Positions 1-8,208 of a stretch of 64,000 nucleotides of DNA are shown in pieces. A model generated the notes under the pieces. It saw only the letters and a list, made by a program, of their open reading frames with translations, made no database searches and was not told where the DNA came from. Position 1 is the stretch's first letter, and each line of letters opens with the position of its first letter. A program made the translations under genes and the position numbers. This DNA comes from Mycobacterium sp. ENV421 (GTDB lineage Bacteria; Actinomycetota; Actinomycetes; Mycobacteriales; Mycobacteriaceae), in contig NZ_PDHO01000020.1 in the NCBI RefSeq assembly GCF_002887815.1, positions 35,278 to 99,277 of the forward strand, given 5' to 3'.

Positions 1-273
1 TCGATCCTGCATCGCGACATCGTCGGGCCGCATGAGATGGAACAGGAGTACGGTCTCATCGGCGGCAACATCTTCCACGGCGAGTTGTCCCTGGAGCAGC
101 TGTTCCACATGCGACCCGCGCCCGGCTACGCCGACTACCGCACGCCGATCGCCGGGCTTTACAACGGCAGCTCCGGCACCCACGCGGGCGGTGGCGTCTG
201 CGGTATCCCCGGCTGGCAGGCGGCACGAGCCGCTCTGGCCGACACGAAGAAGAAGCGCTTCCGCAGGCGATGA
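1..273 (+). CDS. FAD-dependent oxidoreductase (phytoene desaturase/PYROXD2-like), C-terminal part
   Basis: The gene runs in from the left edge; only the last 90 residues are here. The tail contains the pattern GGNIFHGELSLEQLF, then RPAPGYADYRTPI, GLYNGSSGTHAGGGVCGIPG and a basic end (KKKRFRRR). This is the FAD-binding C-terminal block of the phytoene-desaturase-like amine oxidoreductases related to PYROXD2. The family is poorly understood; substrate cannot be inferred. The stop overlaps the next start as ATGA (270-273), so it is translationally coupled to the acyl-CoA ligase gene, suggesting a shared catabolic role. Confidence 0.8.
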   Translation, partial: SILHRDIVGPHEMEQEYGLIGGNIFHGELSLEQLFHMRPAPGYADYRTPIAGLYNGSSGTHAGGGVCGIPGWQAARAALADTKKKRFRRR

Positions 274-2327
274 GCGACAGCCGGCGGGGCCCCGTCGCCG
301 CCATGCTGGAGGCCCGCTCGGTGGCGCTCGTCGGGGCCTCGGCGAAACCGGGCAGCTTCGGGGAGCGCATGATCATCGAAGCGCGCCGCAGTTCGGCGCG
401 AATGCACTTGGTCAATCCGCGCTACGACCGCATCGATGGCATCACCTGTGCCCCATCGCTGTCCGCCCTCGACGAGCCGGTCGATCTGGTGCTGCTCGGA
501 GTGCCCGACACCGCCCTGCTCGCCGAGCTGACAAGCGCGGCGGCGGTGGGCGCGAAGTCGGCGGTGATCTTCGGCTCCGCGCACGGCGGCCCGCTGCGCC
601 AAGCCCTGGCGGAGATCGCCGCCGACGCCGGGATGGCGGTGTGCGGCGGGGGCTGCATGGGGTTCGTCAACAATGTCACCGGACTGCGCGCGCTGGGCTA
701 TCTGGAGCCGGCTCCCCTTCCCCCGGGCGGTGTTTCGCTGGTCACCCACTCGGGGTCGGCGTTCTCCACCATTCTGCGGGCGTCTCGCGGCTTCGGGTTC
801 CGGATGGCGGTCTCCTCCGGCCAGGAGCTTGTCACCGACACCGCCGACTACGTGGACTACATCGTCGACGACCCGGGCACGACGATGATCGCCCTGCTGC
901 TGGAGACACCCCGGTCGGTGGGACGGCTGCGAGCCGGGCTGCGCCGTGCCGCGCAGCGCGACATCCCCGTGGTGATCCTGCCGGTCGGGCATTCCCCGCG
1001 CGGGCGCGCCATGGTCGCCGCGCACTCGGGTGCGCTCGCCGGCGACGCGGCCGGCTGGCAGGCGTTCTGCGCCGGCACCGGCGCGATCCGGGTCACCGAC
1101 CTGGCCGAATTCGTCGACACCATCGAACTTTTCGAGGCTCTCCGTCGGCGACGCGGCGGCGCGCGCGGCATCGCGACGGTGCATGATTCCGGGGCCGAAC
1201 GTGCGCTCTGCGCCGACCTGGCCCACGAGTTGGCGGTGGATTTCGCCGAACTCGCCGCACCGACGCTGCACACACTCGCAGGACTGCTCGACGATGGACT
1301 GTCCCCCGGTAACCCCCTGGACGTCTGGGGCACCGGTGCCGACACCCGCGCGCTGTTCGGCGGTTGTCTGCGAGCGCTGGTCGACGATCCCGGCGTGGCA
1401 GTGACCGCACTGGCCGTCGACTTGGTCACCGAGTTCGACGGCGACACCGCCTACGCCGATGCAATGCTCGACGTCGCCACCGACACCGACGCCGCGCTGG
1501 CGGTGTTGACCTCGGTACCGTCGGCGGTGGACGGCCCGACGGCAACGCGCCTGCGCAGCAACGGCATTCCAGTCCTCGAAGGCGCGCGCAGCGGCATCGC
1601 AGCCCTCGGTCACCTGGCCCGCTGGCCGCTGCCGGTCTCGACGGCACTCCCCCGCATCGACACCGAGCGGGCACAGCGCTGGACGGCCGCCCTCACTGCG
1701 GCCGAGTGGAACGCGCCGGCCGCCTTCCGGCTGCTGGCCGACTACGGCATCCCGGTCACCCGCTCATATCCCGCTCACAGCGTCGCGGAGGTGCTGGCCG
1801 CCGCGAAAGCCGTCGGCTATCCGGTGGTGCTGAAAACACTGGGCACCGCGCACAAGAGCGACGTCGGCGGAGTGATTCTCGGCATCCGTGACCGCGAATC
1901 GCTGTGGGTGGCCTACGAGGAGATGGCCGAACGACTGGGACCTGACGTCAGCATTGACGCGATGGCCCCTGCGGGCGTGGAGATTTCGCTGGGTGTGGTG
2001 CGCGACGACAACTTCGGGCCGATGCTCGTGGTCGCCGCAGGCGGGACGTTGGTCGAGCTGCTGGCGGACCGCGCGGTCGCCTGTCCGCCGGTCAGCCGCG
2101 AGGCGGCCGGCGAGCTGGTGCGCTCGTTGCGTAGCGCGCCGCTGTTCGCGGGCTGGCGTGGCGCACCCGCGGCGGACATCGACGCGCTGGCCGATGCTGT
2201 CGTCGGATTCTCGCAGCTGGCAATGGAACTCGGCGAGCACCTCGACGCCGCCGAGGCCAACCCGGTGATCGTGTCGCCCTGCGGGGTGGTGGCTGTCGAC
2301 GCGTTGGTCATCCCGCGCGCCCGGTGA
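270..2327 (+). CDS. NDP-forming acyl-CoA/acetyl-CoA ligase family protein
   Basis: A 685-residue single-chain enzyme with the domain order of ADP-forming acyl-CoA synthetases: an N-terminal CoA-binding Rossmann domain (VALVGASAKPGSFG, about residues 18-31), a succinyl-CoA-ligase-like middle, and a C-terminal ATP-grasp domain (GYPVVLKTLGTAHKSDVGG, about 511-530). The stretch AAHSGALAGDAAGW puts a candidate phosphorylated histidine near residue 252. Members interconvert an acyl-CoA plus ADP and Pi with the acid plus ATP, or act as ligases; the substrate is unknown. It starts inside the stop of the upstream FAD oxidoreductase (ATGA) and ends 5 bp before the convergent cupin gene. Confidence 0.85.
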   Translation: MSDSRRGPVAAMLEARSVALVGASAKPGSFGERMIIEARRSSARMHLVNPRYDRIDGITCAPSLSALDEPVDLVLLGVPDTALLAELTSAAAVGAKSAVIFGSAHGGPLRQALAEIAADAGMAVCGGGCMGFVNNVTGLRALGYLEPAPLPPGGVSLVTHSGSAFSTILRASRGFGFRMAVSSGQELVTDTADYVDYIVDDPGTTMIALLLETPRSVGRLRAGLRRAAQRDIPVVILPVGHSPRGRAMVAAHSGALAGDAAGWQAFCAGTGAIRVTDLAEFVDTIELFEALRRRRGGARGIATVHDSGAERALCADLAHELAVDFAELAAPTLHTLAGLLDDGLSPGNPLDVWGTGADTRALFGGCLRALVDDPGVAVTALAVDLVTEFDGDTAYADAMLDVATDTDAALAVLTSVPSAVDGPTATRLRSNGIPVLEGARSGIAALGHLARWPLPVSTALPRIDTERAQRWTAALTAAEWNAPAAFRLLADYGIPVTRSYPAHSVAEVLAAAKAVGYPVVLKTLGTAHKSDVGGVILGIRDRESLWVAYEEMAERLGPDVSIDAMAPAGVEISLGVVRDDNFGPMLVVAAGGTLVELLADRAVACPPVSREAAGELVRSLRSAPLFAGWRGAPAADIDALADAVVGFSQLAMELGEHLDAAEANPVIVSPCGVVAVDALVIPRAR

Positions 2328-2332
2328 CCGAG

Positions 2333-2680
2333 TCAGAACATCGCGTAGGCCTTGCGCAGCGTCTCGTGGATCACCCACGTGCCGGTCCAGCCGACGGGGA
2401 AGACCGCGAGGTCACCGGCGCCGACCTCACTCGGCTCGCCGCCGTCGGGGGTGACGGTCATCCGCCCGGACACCACATAGATCATCTCGTTGACCTCGAG
2501 CGTCCAGTGCGAGGGGCCGGGGGCGCATTGCCAGATGCCGGCCGATTTGTCGCCGTCGACCCATACCTCGAGACCGTGCGTCGCCATCGGATCTGCGGTG
2601 GCCTCCTCCAGCGGTCCCCAATCCTCGAGTTCGGCGTCGGCAGCATTGGCGAGGACGGTGGTCAGCACAGCAGCGGTCAT
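2333..2680 (-). CDS. Small cupin-domain protein (DUF861/EutQ-like)
   Basis: A 115-residue single-domain cupin. The core reads WTLEVNEMIYVVSGRMTVTP, then GAGDLAVFPVGWTGTWVIHE, the two cupin motifs of the DUF861 family (ureidoglycine aminohydrolase/EutQ type). Some usual metal ligands of motif 1 are missing (only one obvious Glu after TLEV), so catalysis is uncertain. It lies 18 bp downstream of, and co-directional with, the DAO-type FAD oxidase, so the pair is likely one transcript; a role with the oxidase's product or substrate is inference. The stop abuts the convergent acyl-CoA ligase. Confidence 0.8.
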   Translation of the reverse strand: MTAAVLTTVLANAADAELEDWGPLEEATADPMATHGLEVWVDGDKSAGIWQCAPGPSHWTLEVNEMIYVVSGRMTVTPDGGEPSEVGAGDLAVFPVGWTGTWVIHETLRKAYAMF

Positions 2681-2698
2681 GAGAGGGAGCCTTTCGTG

Positions 2699-3895
2699 TC
2701 AGGCGTGTTCGGGAAACGGGAGGGAGATCGGTTCGGGCTCGAGCCTGCTGTTGCCGTCGGCATCGAAACGGTCGAGGCCGAGGTCGGTCAGATCCAGCCA
2801 GTCGCACCTACCCGTGAGCGTGACGTCGGCGGCCGCCTCGGCGACCGCGGGGCCCCACATCATGCCGTGACCGGCGGGGCTGGCCACCACGGTGCCGTCG
2901 ATCGCACCGTCGTCGGTCAGCAGCGGACCCAGGATCGGTAGATGGTCGTTGGTGTAGTCGATCGTCGCCGCCCAGGTGCGCCGGAGGCCCAGCCCGCGCA
3001 CCGCCGGGAACAGTGACTCGATGCGGGCCAGCGCTTTCTGGTAGTAGGTCCAGTCGAACTCGGTCGCCGCGCCGGGGTGTTCGTCCGGGTTGCTCATCCC
3101 CCACAGCACGCCTCCGAATTCCCCGGGGCGCCAGTAGATTCCTTCGCTGACGTCGAACACCATGGGAAGTTCGTCGATGTCGGCGTCACGCAGCGGTTCG
3201 GTGACCACGACCTGGTGGCGGGTGCCGCCCGCCGGGATGCGCCCACCGGCCGCCGCGCCGACCTCACCGAGCATCGGCCCACCGGTGAGCACGACGCGGC
3301 CGGTGTCGATCGGACCGTCGGAGGTGTCGACGCCGACCACCCGCCCGTTGGCCACCCGCAGACCGGTGAAGGCGCAGCGTTCCCGGACATCCACTCGGTG
3401 TGCGGTCAGCGCAGCGGTATACGCGAGCACGTTGCGCGGCGCGTTGATGTATCCGTCGCCGGGCGCGTACGAGCCGCCTGCGGTCACTCCGGGCGCCAAA
3501 CCCGTGTGCCGGTCGTCAATGTCGGAACTGGACAGCCATTCGACGGCCAGTCCGAGTCGGCGCTGCAACGCAATCCGATCGTGTGCCTGGTGCACCTCGA
3601 CATCGGTGAAGCACGGCATCAGGTAGCCCTGCGCGACGAAGCCACAATCCAGTGGGTAGCGATCCCCGCTGGTGGCGTAGAACTCTTGGCTGCGCAGCCC
3701 CAACCGGATCGCGGTCTCGGTGCCACCTTGTGCGCGCACCATTCCGGCGGCGCGACTGCTGGCCCCGTCACCGAGTGTCTGAGCCTCGAGGAGCACCACG
3801 CGGCCTGCGCCGCGTTCGGCCAATTGCACGGCCGTCCACGCCCCGACAGTTCCGCCACCGACGACCACGACGTCTGCACTGCGACTGCTGGCCAT
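2699..3895 (-). CDS. DAO-family FAD-dependent oxidoreductase (sarcosine/glycine oxidase-like)
   Basis: 398 residues. The N-terminus is a dinucleotide-binding fold (VVVVGGGTVGAWTAVQLAERG, about 9-29) followed by a second conserved DAO element (DGASSRAAGMVRAQGG). The C-terminus has the FAD-closing block RTWAATIDYTNDHLPILGP and SPAGHGMMWGPAVAE. Such enzymes oxidise primary or secondary amines or amino acids, giving an imine and usually H2O2 or reduced acceptor. The ATG at 3895 is the first in frame, after a short divergent promoter region shared with the acyl-CoA dehydrogenase. The downstream cupin is probably co-transcribed. Substrate unknown. Confidence 0.85.
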   Translation of the reverse strand: MASSRSADVVVVGGGTVGAWTAVQLAERGAGRVVLLEAQTLGDGASSRAAGMVRAQGGTETAIRLGLRSQEFYATSGDRYPLDCGFVAQGYLMPCFTDVEVHQAHDRIALQRRLGLAVEWLSSSDIDDRHTGLAPGVTAGGSYAPGDGYINAPRNVLAYTAALTAHRVDVRERCAFTGLRVANGRVVGVDTSDGPIDTGRVVLTGGPMLGEVGAAAGGRIPAGGTRHQVVVTEPLRDADIDELPMVFDVSEGIYWRPGEFGGVLWGMSNPDEHPGAATEFDWTYYQKALARIESLFPAVRGLGLRRTWAATIDYTNDHLPILGPLLTDDGAIDGTVVASPAGHGMMWGPAVAEAAADVTLTGRCDWLDLTDLGLDRFDADGNSRLEPEPISLPFPEHA

Positions 3896-3914
3896 ACCTC
3901 AAGACCGTGGCATA

Positions 3915-3930
3915 GACTGAACGCTCAGTC
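3915..3930. promoter_or_regulatory. Inverted-repeat operator candidate between divergent oxidase and acyl-CoA dehydrogenase
   Basis: GACTGA-ACGC-TCAGTC is a perfect 6-bp inverted repeat with a 4-bp spacer in the 66-bp gap between the two divergent starts. Its geometry fits a TetR-type operator and it would control both genes. No regulator gene lies next to it, so the cognate protein is unknown. Confidence 0.5.
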
Positions 3931-3961
3931 AAGAGCTTCCAGCGAGCGGAGAGCACCGCGA

Positions 3962-5134
3962 ATGTACGGGTTGACAGCCGAAGACCTGCGGATCCGGGAC
4001 ACCGCCCGCGAGTTCGTCGAGACCCTGATCCCCTACGAGGTGGATGCCGAGATGGCCGGCGGCCGGCTACCCAAGGAGCTGACCGCCGAGCATCACGCCA
4101 GGGCGATCGAGCTGGGCCTGTACGCCACCAACATGCCCACCTCGGTGGGTGGCCCGGGATTCACTGCGCTACAACAGGTTCTGGTCCAAGAGCAGGTCGG
4201 TAGGGTCACCAACGCGATCGCCTGGGTGATGCACACCCCGCCGCAATGGTGGGCCGAGGTGGCCACCGACTACCAGAAGCAGCGCTGGCTGCTGCCCGCG
4301 GTGCGTGGCGAGAAGCACGAGGCGTACGCCATCACCGAGGAGTTCGCCGGCTCCGATGTGTCGGCGCTGGAGACGACCGCGCGCCGCCAGGGCGACGAGT
4401 ACGTGATCAACGGGATCAAGTGGCACGTCACGTCGTTCAATCTGGCCGAGTACGTCTTCGTTCAGGCTGTTCTGGTCGGCGGTCCGCACGAGGGCGACCA
4501 CGTGCTGCTGGTGGTGGATCTGCCCTGGCCGGGCGTGGAGGTGGTGCGCACCCCGCACTATTCGCACCACATTCCCGACGAGCATCCGATCGTGTCGTTC
4601 ACCGATGTCCGGGTTCCGGTCAGTCATCTGGTCGGCGCCGAGGGTGAAGGCATGATGTTCACCCAGGACTGGTTCCGGTTCGAACGGCTCATGGTGGCGT
4701 CGCGCTGTGTGGGGGCCGCTCAACGTCTGGTCGACGAGATGACCTCATTCGCAACGGATCGCATGGTGGACGGCAAGCCACTCGGCGAATACCAGTTGGT
4801 GGCCGGCATGCTCGCCGACAGCGCCACCGAGCTGTTCGCCGCACGCAGCATGCTCTACGAGGTGGCCCGGGGTATCGACGCCGGACTCGACCGCAAGGCG
4901 CTGCATGGGCAGGCCTCGATGGCCAAGCTGTATTGCTCGGAGATGGCCGGCCGGGTCGCCGACCGGGCGGTGCAGATCTTCGGCGGGCGCGGATACATGC
5001 GCGAGAACGTCGCAGAGCGGATGTTCCGCGAGTTGCGGGTGGAGCGAATCTGGGAGGGCGCCAGCGAGATTCAGCGGATCATCATCGGGCGCCAGCTGCT
5101 GCAGCGCGGGCCCGCGGCCATTCTGGGGTCCTAA
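3962..5134 (+). CDS. Acyl-CoA dehydrogenase family protein
   Basis: 390 residues from the ATG at 3962, which follows a GGAGAG ribosome site; the frame is open much further upstream, but that part reads opposite to the real oxidase gene. Seen motifs: YAITEEFAGSDVSALETTA (FAD/substrate loop), VFVQAVLV, the FGGRGYMRENVAERMFRELRV block and WEGASEIQRIIIGRQLL near the C-terminus. In this family the Glu before GAS/GTS is the usual catalytic base. It should catalyse alpha,beta-dehydrogenation of an acyl-CoA with FAD and ETF as acceptor. The 3' end overlaps the convergent SRPBCC gene by 4 bp. Confidence 0.9.
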   Translation: MYGLTAEDLRIRDTAREFVETLIPYEVDAEMAGGRLPKELTAEHHARAIELGLYATNMPTSVGGPGFTALQQVLVQEQVGRVTNAIAWVMHTPPQWWAEVATDYQKQRWLLPAVRGEKHEAYAITEEFAGSDVSALETTARRQGDEYVINGIKWHVTSFNLAEYVFVQAVLVGGPHEGDHVLLVVDLPWPGVEVVRTPHYSHHIPDEHPIVSFTDVRVPVSHLVGAEGEGMMFTQDWFRFERLMVASRCVGAAQRLVDEMTSFATDRMVDGKPLGEYQLVAGMLADSATELFAARSMLYEVARGIDAGLDRKALHGQASMAKLYCSEMAGRVADRAVQIFGGRGYMRENVAERMFRELRVERIWEGASEIQRIIIGRQLLQRGPAAILGS

Positions 5135-5604
5135 CTCAGCAGATGATCCGACAGGGTGCCCAGGGCCTGGCTGGCGTAGCCACGCCAGATCCGGGCGAAC
5201 ACCGGCAGCAACGGCGCGGTCAGCGCCGACTTGGGATGCAAGGTCCATTGCCACGTGACCTTGGTGCCGGTCCCGCGTTCGCTGAAGGCCCACAGCCCCT
5301 CGACGTGATCGATCAGCGGCGCCATCGCACCGCGGACGTCGGTGAGGGTGTAGCCGAACGCATGTGGGGCATCCACCGTCGTCAGGGTTTCCCGCATGCC
5401 TCCGCCCCCGACCAGGGCGATGGTGCGGGTCTGCCCCACCGCCGACCAGTCGCCGGTCTGGTCGTGCACGGCTTTGATCGGCGGGATCGGTCCATACCAG
5501 CGGTGGAACAACTGGGGCAGCGGCATCGGCAGCGTCTTGGCGAACGCATCGGGTACCGCGACGGGAATGGCGCGGGACTGCTGGACGACGACGGGGTGAG
5601 CCAT
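5131..5604 (-). CDS. SRPBCC/polyketide-cyclase-like protein
   Basis: 157 residues from ATG 5604. The frame stays open to 5868, but that extension lies inside the upstream DapB-like gene, so the shorter start is preferred. The fold is that of START-like ligand-binding proteins: an early Pro-rich segment (FHRWYGPIPPIK), central strands ending in LWAFSERGTGTKVTWQWTLH, and a long C-terminal helix (PLLPVFARIWRGYASQALGTL). These proteins bind hydrophobic ligands; enzymatic function is not predictable. It begins 14 bp after the DapB-like stop, probably in one operon with it. Confidence 0.75.
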   Translation of the reverse strand: MAHPVVVQQSRAIPVAVPDAFAKTLPMPLPQLFHRWYGPIPPIKAVHDQTGDWSAVGQTRTIALVGGGGMRETLTTVDAPHAFGYTLTDVRGAMAPLIDHVEGLWAFSERGTGTKVTWQWTLHPKSALTAPLLPVFARIWRGYASQALGTLSDHLLS

Positions 5605-5618
5605 CTCGCCAAGGATAG

Positions 5619-6677
5619 TCAGCGTGCGAGCTGAGGTGCTGCGCGTCCGGTGATCAGTGGCAGGTCGAAGAAGCCGGCGATGCCCGGCGCGGCGGCGCAG
5701 GTCGCCGGCACGGAGTTGACGCAGTGCGCCGCGGTGGCCACCACACCGGGGTTTCTGACCAACCCTTCCTCCACGCTCTCCGGCTGCCAGCCCTTGACCG
5801 TGACGAACGTGTTCGGGTTGCCCCGGACCTCCATCTCGTAGCGCTCCCCCGCCGGCCCGAAAGACCATGCGGGATCGAGATTTTCCTCACCCATCAGCCA
5901 GTTGACGGTGATGCGCACGACGATGGTGTTGGTGACCACGGCATCCCAGTGGAAGCGCCGCCCAGCCACCTGGCCGGGTTCGATGACCCCCATCGGCGAG
6001 TCGATGGGGGCGGTTGCGACAGCTACTTCCTGGGAGGTGCGGATCTGCGGCTCGGCGGCAAAACCCAGGCGGTCGACGATGAGCCGAACCGACTGGAAGA
6101 AGCCGCCGTTGAGCAGTTTCTGCATCGGTCCGGTCAACGCGCTCTCCGGCGTTCCGCCGAAGCCCATCACGTGGCGCAGCACGTCGGGTGCGCCGTACGT
6201 CCGGAGGTCGGAGAACTCTTCGGCGCGAACGTACGTCACCCCGGTGGACATCACCGACAGCAGCAGCGGGAACAGCTCGGTGGCCGCACCCGGTCCGATC
6301 CCGGCGCCGTGCAGGGTGACGTTGCCCTCGCGGGCGGCGGCCTCCAGCGGGGCGGCTTCGGATTCACTCGGGTAGAACCAGCCCAGCGGGCTGACGACGT
6401 TCTTGCCCGAGCGCAGCAGTGCGGTCACTTCCTCGACGTTGGGCAGCAGTGGCGCGTAGATCACCGCGTCGGCGTCCAGGGCGAGGATGTCGTCGATGCT
6501 GTTGGTGGCTGTGATGCCCAGCGGGTCGGTGCCGATGATATCGCCGACGTCCTTGCCGGCCTTGTCCGTGGAATGCACCCAGCAGCCGGCCAGTTCGAGT
6601 TCGGGATGTTCCAGCACACCCTTGATCGCCGCGACCCCGACCGACCCGGTTGCCCACTGCACGACTCGCAACGCCAT
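5619..6677 (-). CDS. DapB-like NAD(P)-dependent reductase/amine dehydrogenase family protein
   Basis: 352 residues with an N-terminal Rossmann motif (VVQWATGSVGVAAIKGV, about 5-21) followed by ELAGCWVHSTDKAGKDVGD and the inner-domain residues GIGPGAATELFPLLLS. This is the dihydrodipicolinate-reductase-like / 2,4-diaminopentanoate-dehydrogenase-like group, expanded in mycobacteria and often found with lipid catabolism genes; the true substrate is unknown. A strong GGAGGAG site precedes the ATG. It is divergent from the Ltp thiolase, and a KstR-type motif lies between them, which argues for a sterol-linked role. Confidence 0.8.
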   Translation of the reverse strand: MALRVVQWATGSVGVAAIKGVLEHPELELAGCWVHSTDKAGKDVGDIIGTDPLGITATNSIDDILALDADAVIYAPLLPNVEEVTALLRSGKNVVSPLGWFYPSESEAAPLEAAAREGNVTLHGAGIGPGAATELFPLLLSVMSTGVTYVRAEEFSDLRTYGAPDVLRHVMGFGGTPESALTGPMQKLLNGGFFQSVRLIVDRLGFAAEPQIRTSQEVAVATAPIDSPMGVIEPGQVAGRRFHWDAVVTNTIVVRITVNWLMGEENLDPAWSFGPAGERYEMEVRGNPNTFVTVKGWQPESVEEGLVRNPGVVATAAHCVNSVPATCAAAPGIAGFFDLPLITGRAAPQLAR

Positions 6678-6698
6678 TGGTGCTCCTCCGCAGAAAAC

Positions 6699-6712
6699 TA
6701 GAACGTGTTACA
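6699..6712. promoter_or_regulatory. KstR-type operator candidate
   Basis: TAGAACGTGTTACA matches the published mycobacterial KstR consensus TNNAACNNGTTNNA at every fixed position. It lies in the 84-bp divergent gap, 22 bp upstream of the DapB-like start and 50 bp upstream of the Ltp thiolase start, so one site could repress both genes until a cholesterol metabolite relieves it. Confidence 0.65.
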
Positions 6713-6761
6713 GCCGGGTCTACACTAGCGGGATCGTCACCGCAGACGGAAGGAATGGGCC

Positions 6762-7961
6762 ATGGCCGGAACAAAGAACCGGGTGTTCGTCGTCGGGGTC
6801 GGGATGACCAAATTCGAGAAGCCCGGCCGCCGCGAAGGCTGGGACTATCCCCAGATGGCCAACGAGTCCGGCACCAAGGCGCTGGCCGACGCCGGCATCG
6901 ACTACGCCGAGGTGCAGCAGGGGTACGTCGGCTACTGCTCGGGCGACTCCACCTCCGGGCAGCGTGCGCTCTATGAGCTCGGCATGACCGGCATCCCGAT
7001 CGTCAACGTCAACAACAACTGTTCGACGGGCTCGACGGCGCTGTACCTGGCCGCGCAAGCGATCCGGGGAGGCCTCGCCGATTGCACCATCGCCCTCGGG
7101 TTCGAGAAGATGCAGCCCGGCTCGCTCGGCGGTGGCGCCGAAGACCGCGAGTCGCCGCTGATGCGGCATATCGTCGCCCTCAACGAGACCGACTCGATGA
7201 CGTTTCCGGTGGCGCCGTGGATGTTCGGTGCGGCAGGCCGCGAGCACATGAAGAAGTACGGCACCACGGCCGAGCATTTCGCGAAGATCGGTTTCAAGAA
7301 TCACAAGCATTCGGTGAACAATCCGTATGCGCAGTTCCAGGAGGAGTACACCCTCGACGACATCCTGGGCGCGAAGATGATCTCCGATCCGCTGACCAAG
7401 CTGCAGTGCTCGCCCACCTCGGACGGCAGCGGCGCGGCGATCGTGGCCAGCGAGGCGTTCGTCGACAAGCACGGGCTGGCCGGTCAGGCCGTCGAGATCG
7501 TCGGGCAGGCGATGACCACCGATTTCGCGTCGACGTTCGACGGCAGCGCGGCCAACATCATCGGCCATGACATGAATGTGCAGGCCGCACAACAGGTTTA
7601 CGATCAGTCCGGTCTCGGCCCGGCCGACTTCCAGGTGATCGAGCTGCACGACTGTTTCTCGGCCAACGAGCTGCTGCTCTATGAGGCCCTGGGGCTGTGC
7701 GGCGAGGGTGAGGCTCCCGAGCTGATCGACGCAGGCGACACCACCTACGGCGGACGCTGGGTGGTGAACCCGTCGGGTGGGCTGATCTCCAAGGGTCATC
7801 CGCTGGGCGCGACCGGCCTGGCGCAGTGCGCCGAGCTGACCTGGCAGCTGCGTGGCACCGCGGACAAGCGTCAGGTGGACAACGTCACCGCCGCGTTGCA
7901 GCACAACATCGGCCTGGGCGGCGCGGCGGTCGTCACCGCCTACCAGCGCGCGGAGCGCTGA
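6762..7961 (+). CDS. Lipid-transfer protein / SCP-x-like thiolase (Ltp1-like)
   Basis: 399 residues of thiolase fold without the bacterial thiolase C-terminal Cys. The motif NNNCSTGSTALYLAAQ places the acyl-accepting Cys at about 87; LHDCFSANE gives a His near 296 and ISKGHPLGATGLAQ a His near 346. This is the Ltp/SCP2-thiolase group, where members perform thiolase or retro-aldol cleavage of CoA-thioester intermediates, including sterol side chains. The sequence strongly recalls M. tuberculosis Ltp1. The ATG at 6762 follows GAAGGA. The 3' end overlaps the convergent Cys-rich gene by 29 bp. Confidence 0.85.
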   Translation: MAGTKNRVFVVGVGMTKFEKPGRREGWDYPQMANESGTKALADAGIDYAEVQQGYVGYCSGDSTSGQRALYELGMTGIPIVNVNNNCSTGSTALYLAAQAIRGGLADCTIALGFEKMQPGSLGGGAEDRESPLMRHIVALNETDSMTFPVAPWMFGAAGREHMKKYGTTAEHFAKIGFKNHKHSVNNPYAQFQEEYTLDDILGAKMISDPLTKLQCSPTSDGSGAAIVASEAFVDKHGLAGQAVEIVGQAMTTDFASTFDGSAANIIGHDMNVQAAQQVYDQSGLGPADFQVIELHDCFSANELLLYEALGLCGEGEAPELIDAGDTTYGGRWVVNPSGGLISKGHPLGATGLAQCAELTWQLRGTADKRQVDNVTAALQHNIGLGGAAVVTAYQRAER

Positions 7962-8208
7962 GGTCGATCCACCGCGCGGGACCGACCGGCGTGCGGTCAG
8001 CGCGGCACGGCTGGAGCATGGCGACCGCACCGTCACCGCGGTGCGCCTGACAGCCGTCCGGGCAGCCGTCCGGGCCGAGCAGGCACGGCGTGGACACCAG
8101 CATCCCGCCTGAGCTTTCCCGCACCATGGTCCGCAGTGCGTCGATCACCGACGTGTCCGGTGGCGCGCAACCGGCGCACACGACAACGGTGAACGGCGTG
8201 GACGTCAT
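7933..8208 (-). CDS. Small cysteine-rich protein ending the zinc-free ribosomal operon (possible [2Fe-2S] thioredoxin-like)
   Basis: 91 residues from ATG 8208, which overlaps the rpsR stop as ATGA; translational coupling is the main reason for calling it. Six cysteines are at 11, 14, 42, 49, 53 and 68: an N-terminal strand ending VVVCAGCAPP and a central CLLGPDGCPDGC. The layout vaguely resembles thioredoxin-like [2Fe-2S] ferredoxins (strand-Cys start, ClG-C centre), but the spacing is not classical. It could hold Fe-S or scavenge zinc. No assigned function; the operon position implies expression during zinc starvation. Confidence 0.7.
   Translation of the reverse strand: MTSTPFTVVVCAGCAPPDTSVIDALRTMVRESSGGMLVSTPCLLGPDGCPDGCQAHRGDGAVAMLQPCRADRTPVGPARWIDLSAPRAGRR

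Noticed and set aside
159..1613. Long minus-strand open frame opposite the acyl-CoA ligase
   Set aside because: Composition is typical of an antisense shadow in high-GC DNA (Arg/Gly/Ala-rich) with no family features.
3077..3961. A long in-frame extension upstream of the acyl-CoA dehydrogenase
   Set aside because: It reads antisense through the DAO oxidase gene, has no acyl-CoA dehydrogenase features and ATG 3962 has a good ribosome site.
5605..5868. N-terminal extension of the SRPBCC protein
   Set aside because: It overlaps the DapB-like gene on the same strand and has no domain signal; ATG 5604 fits the family length.
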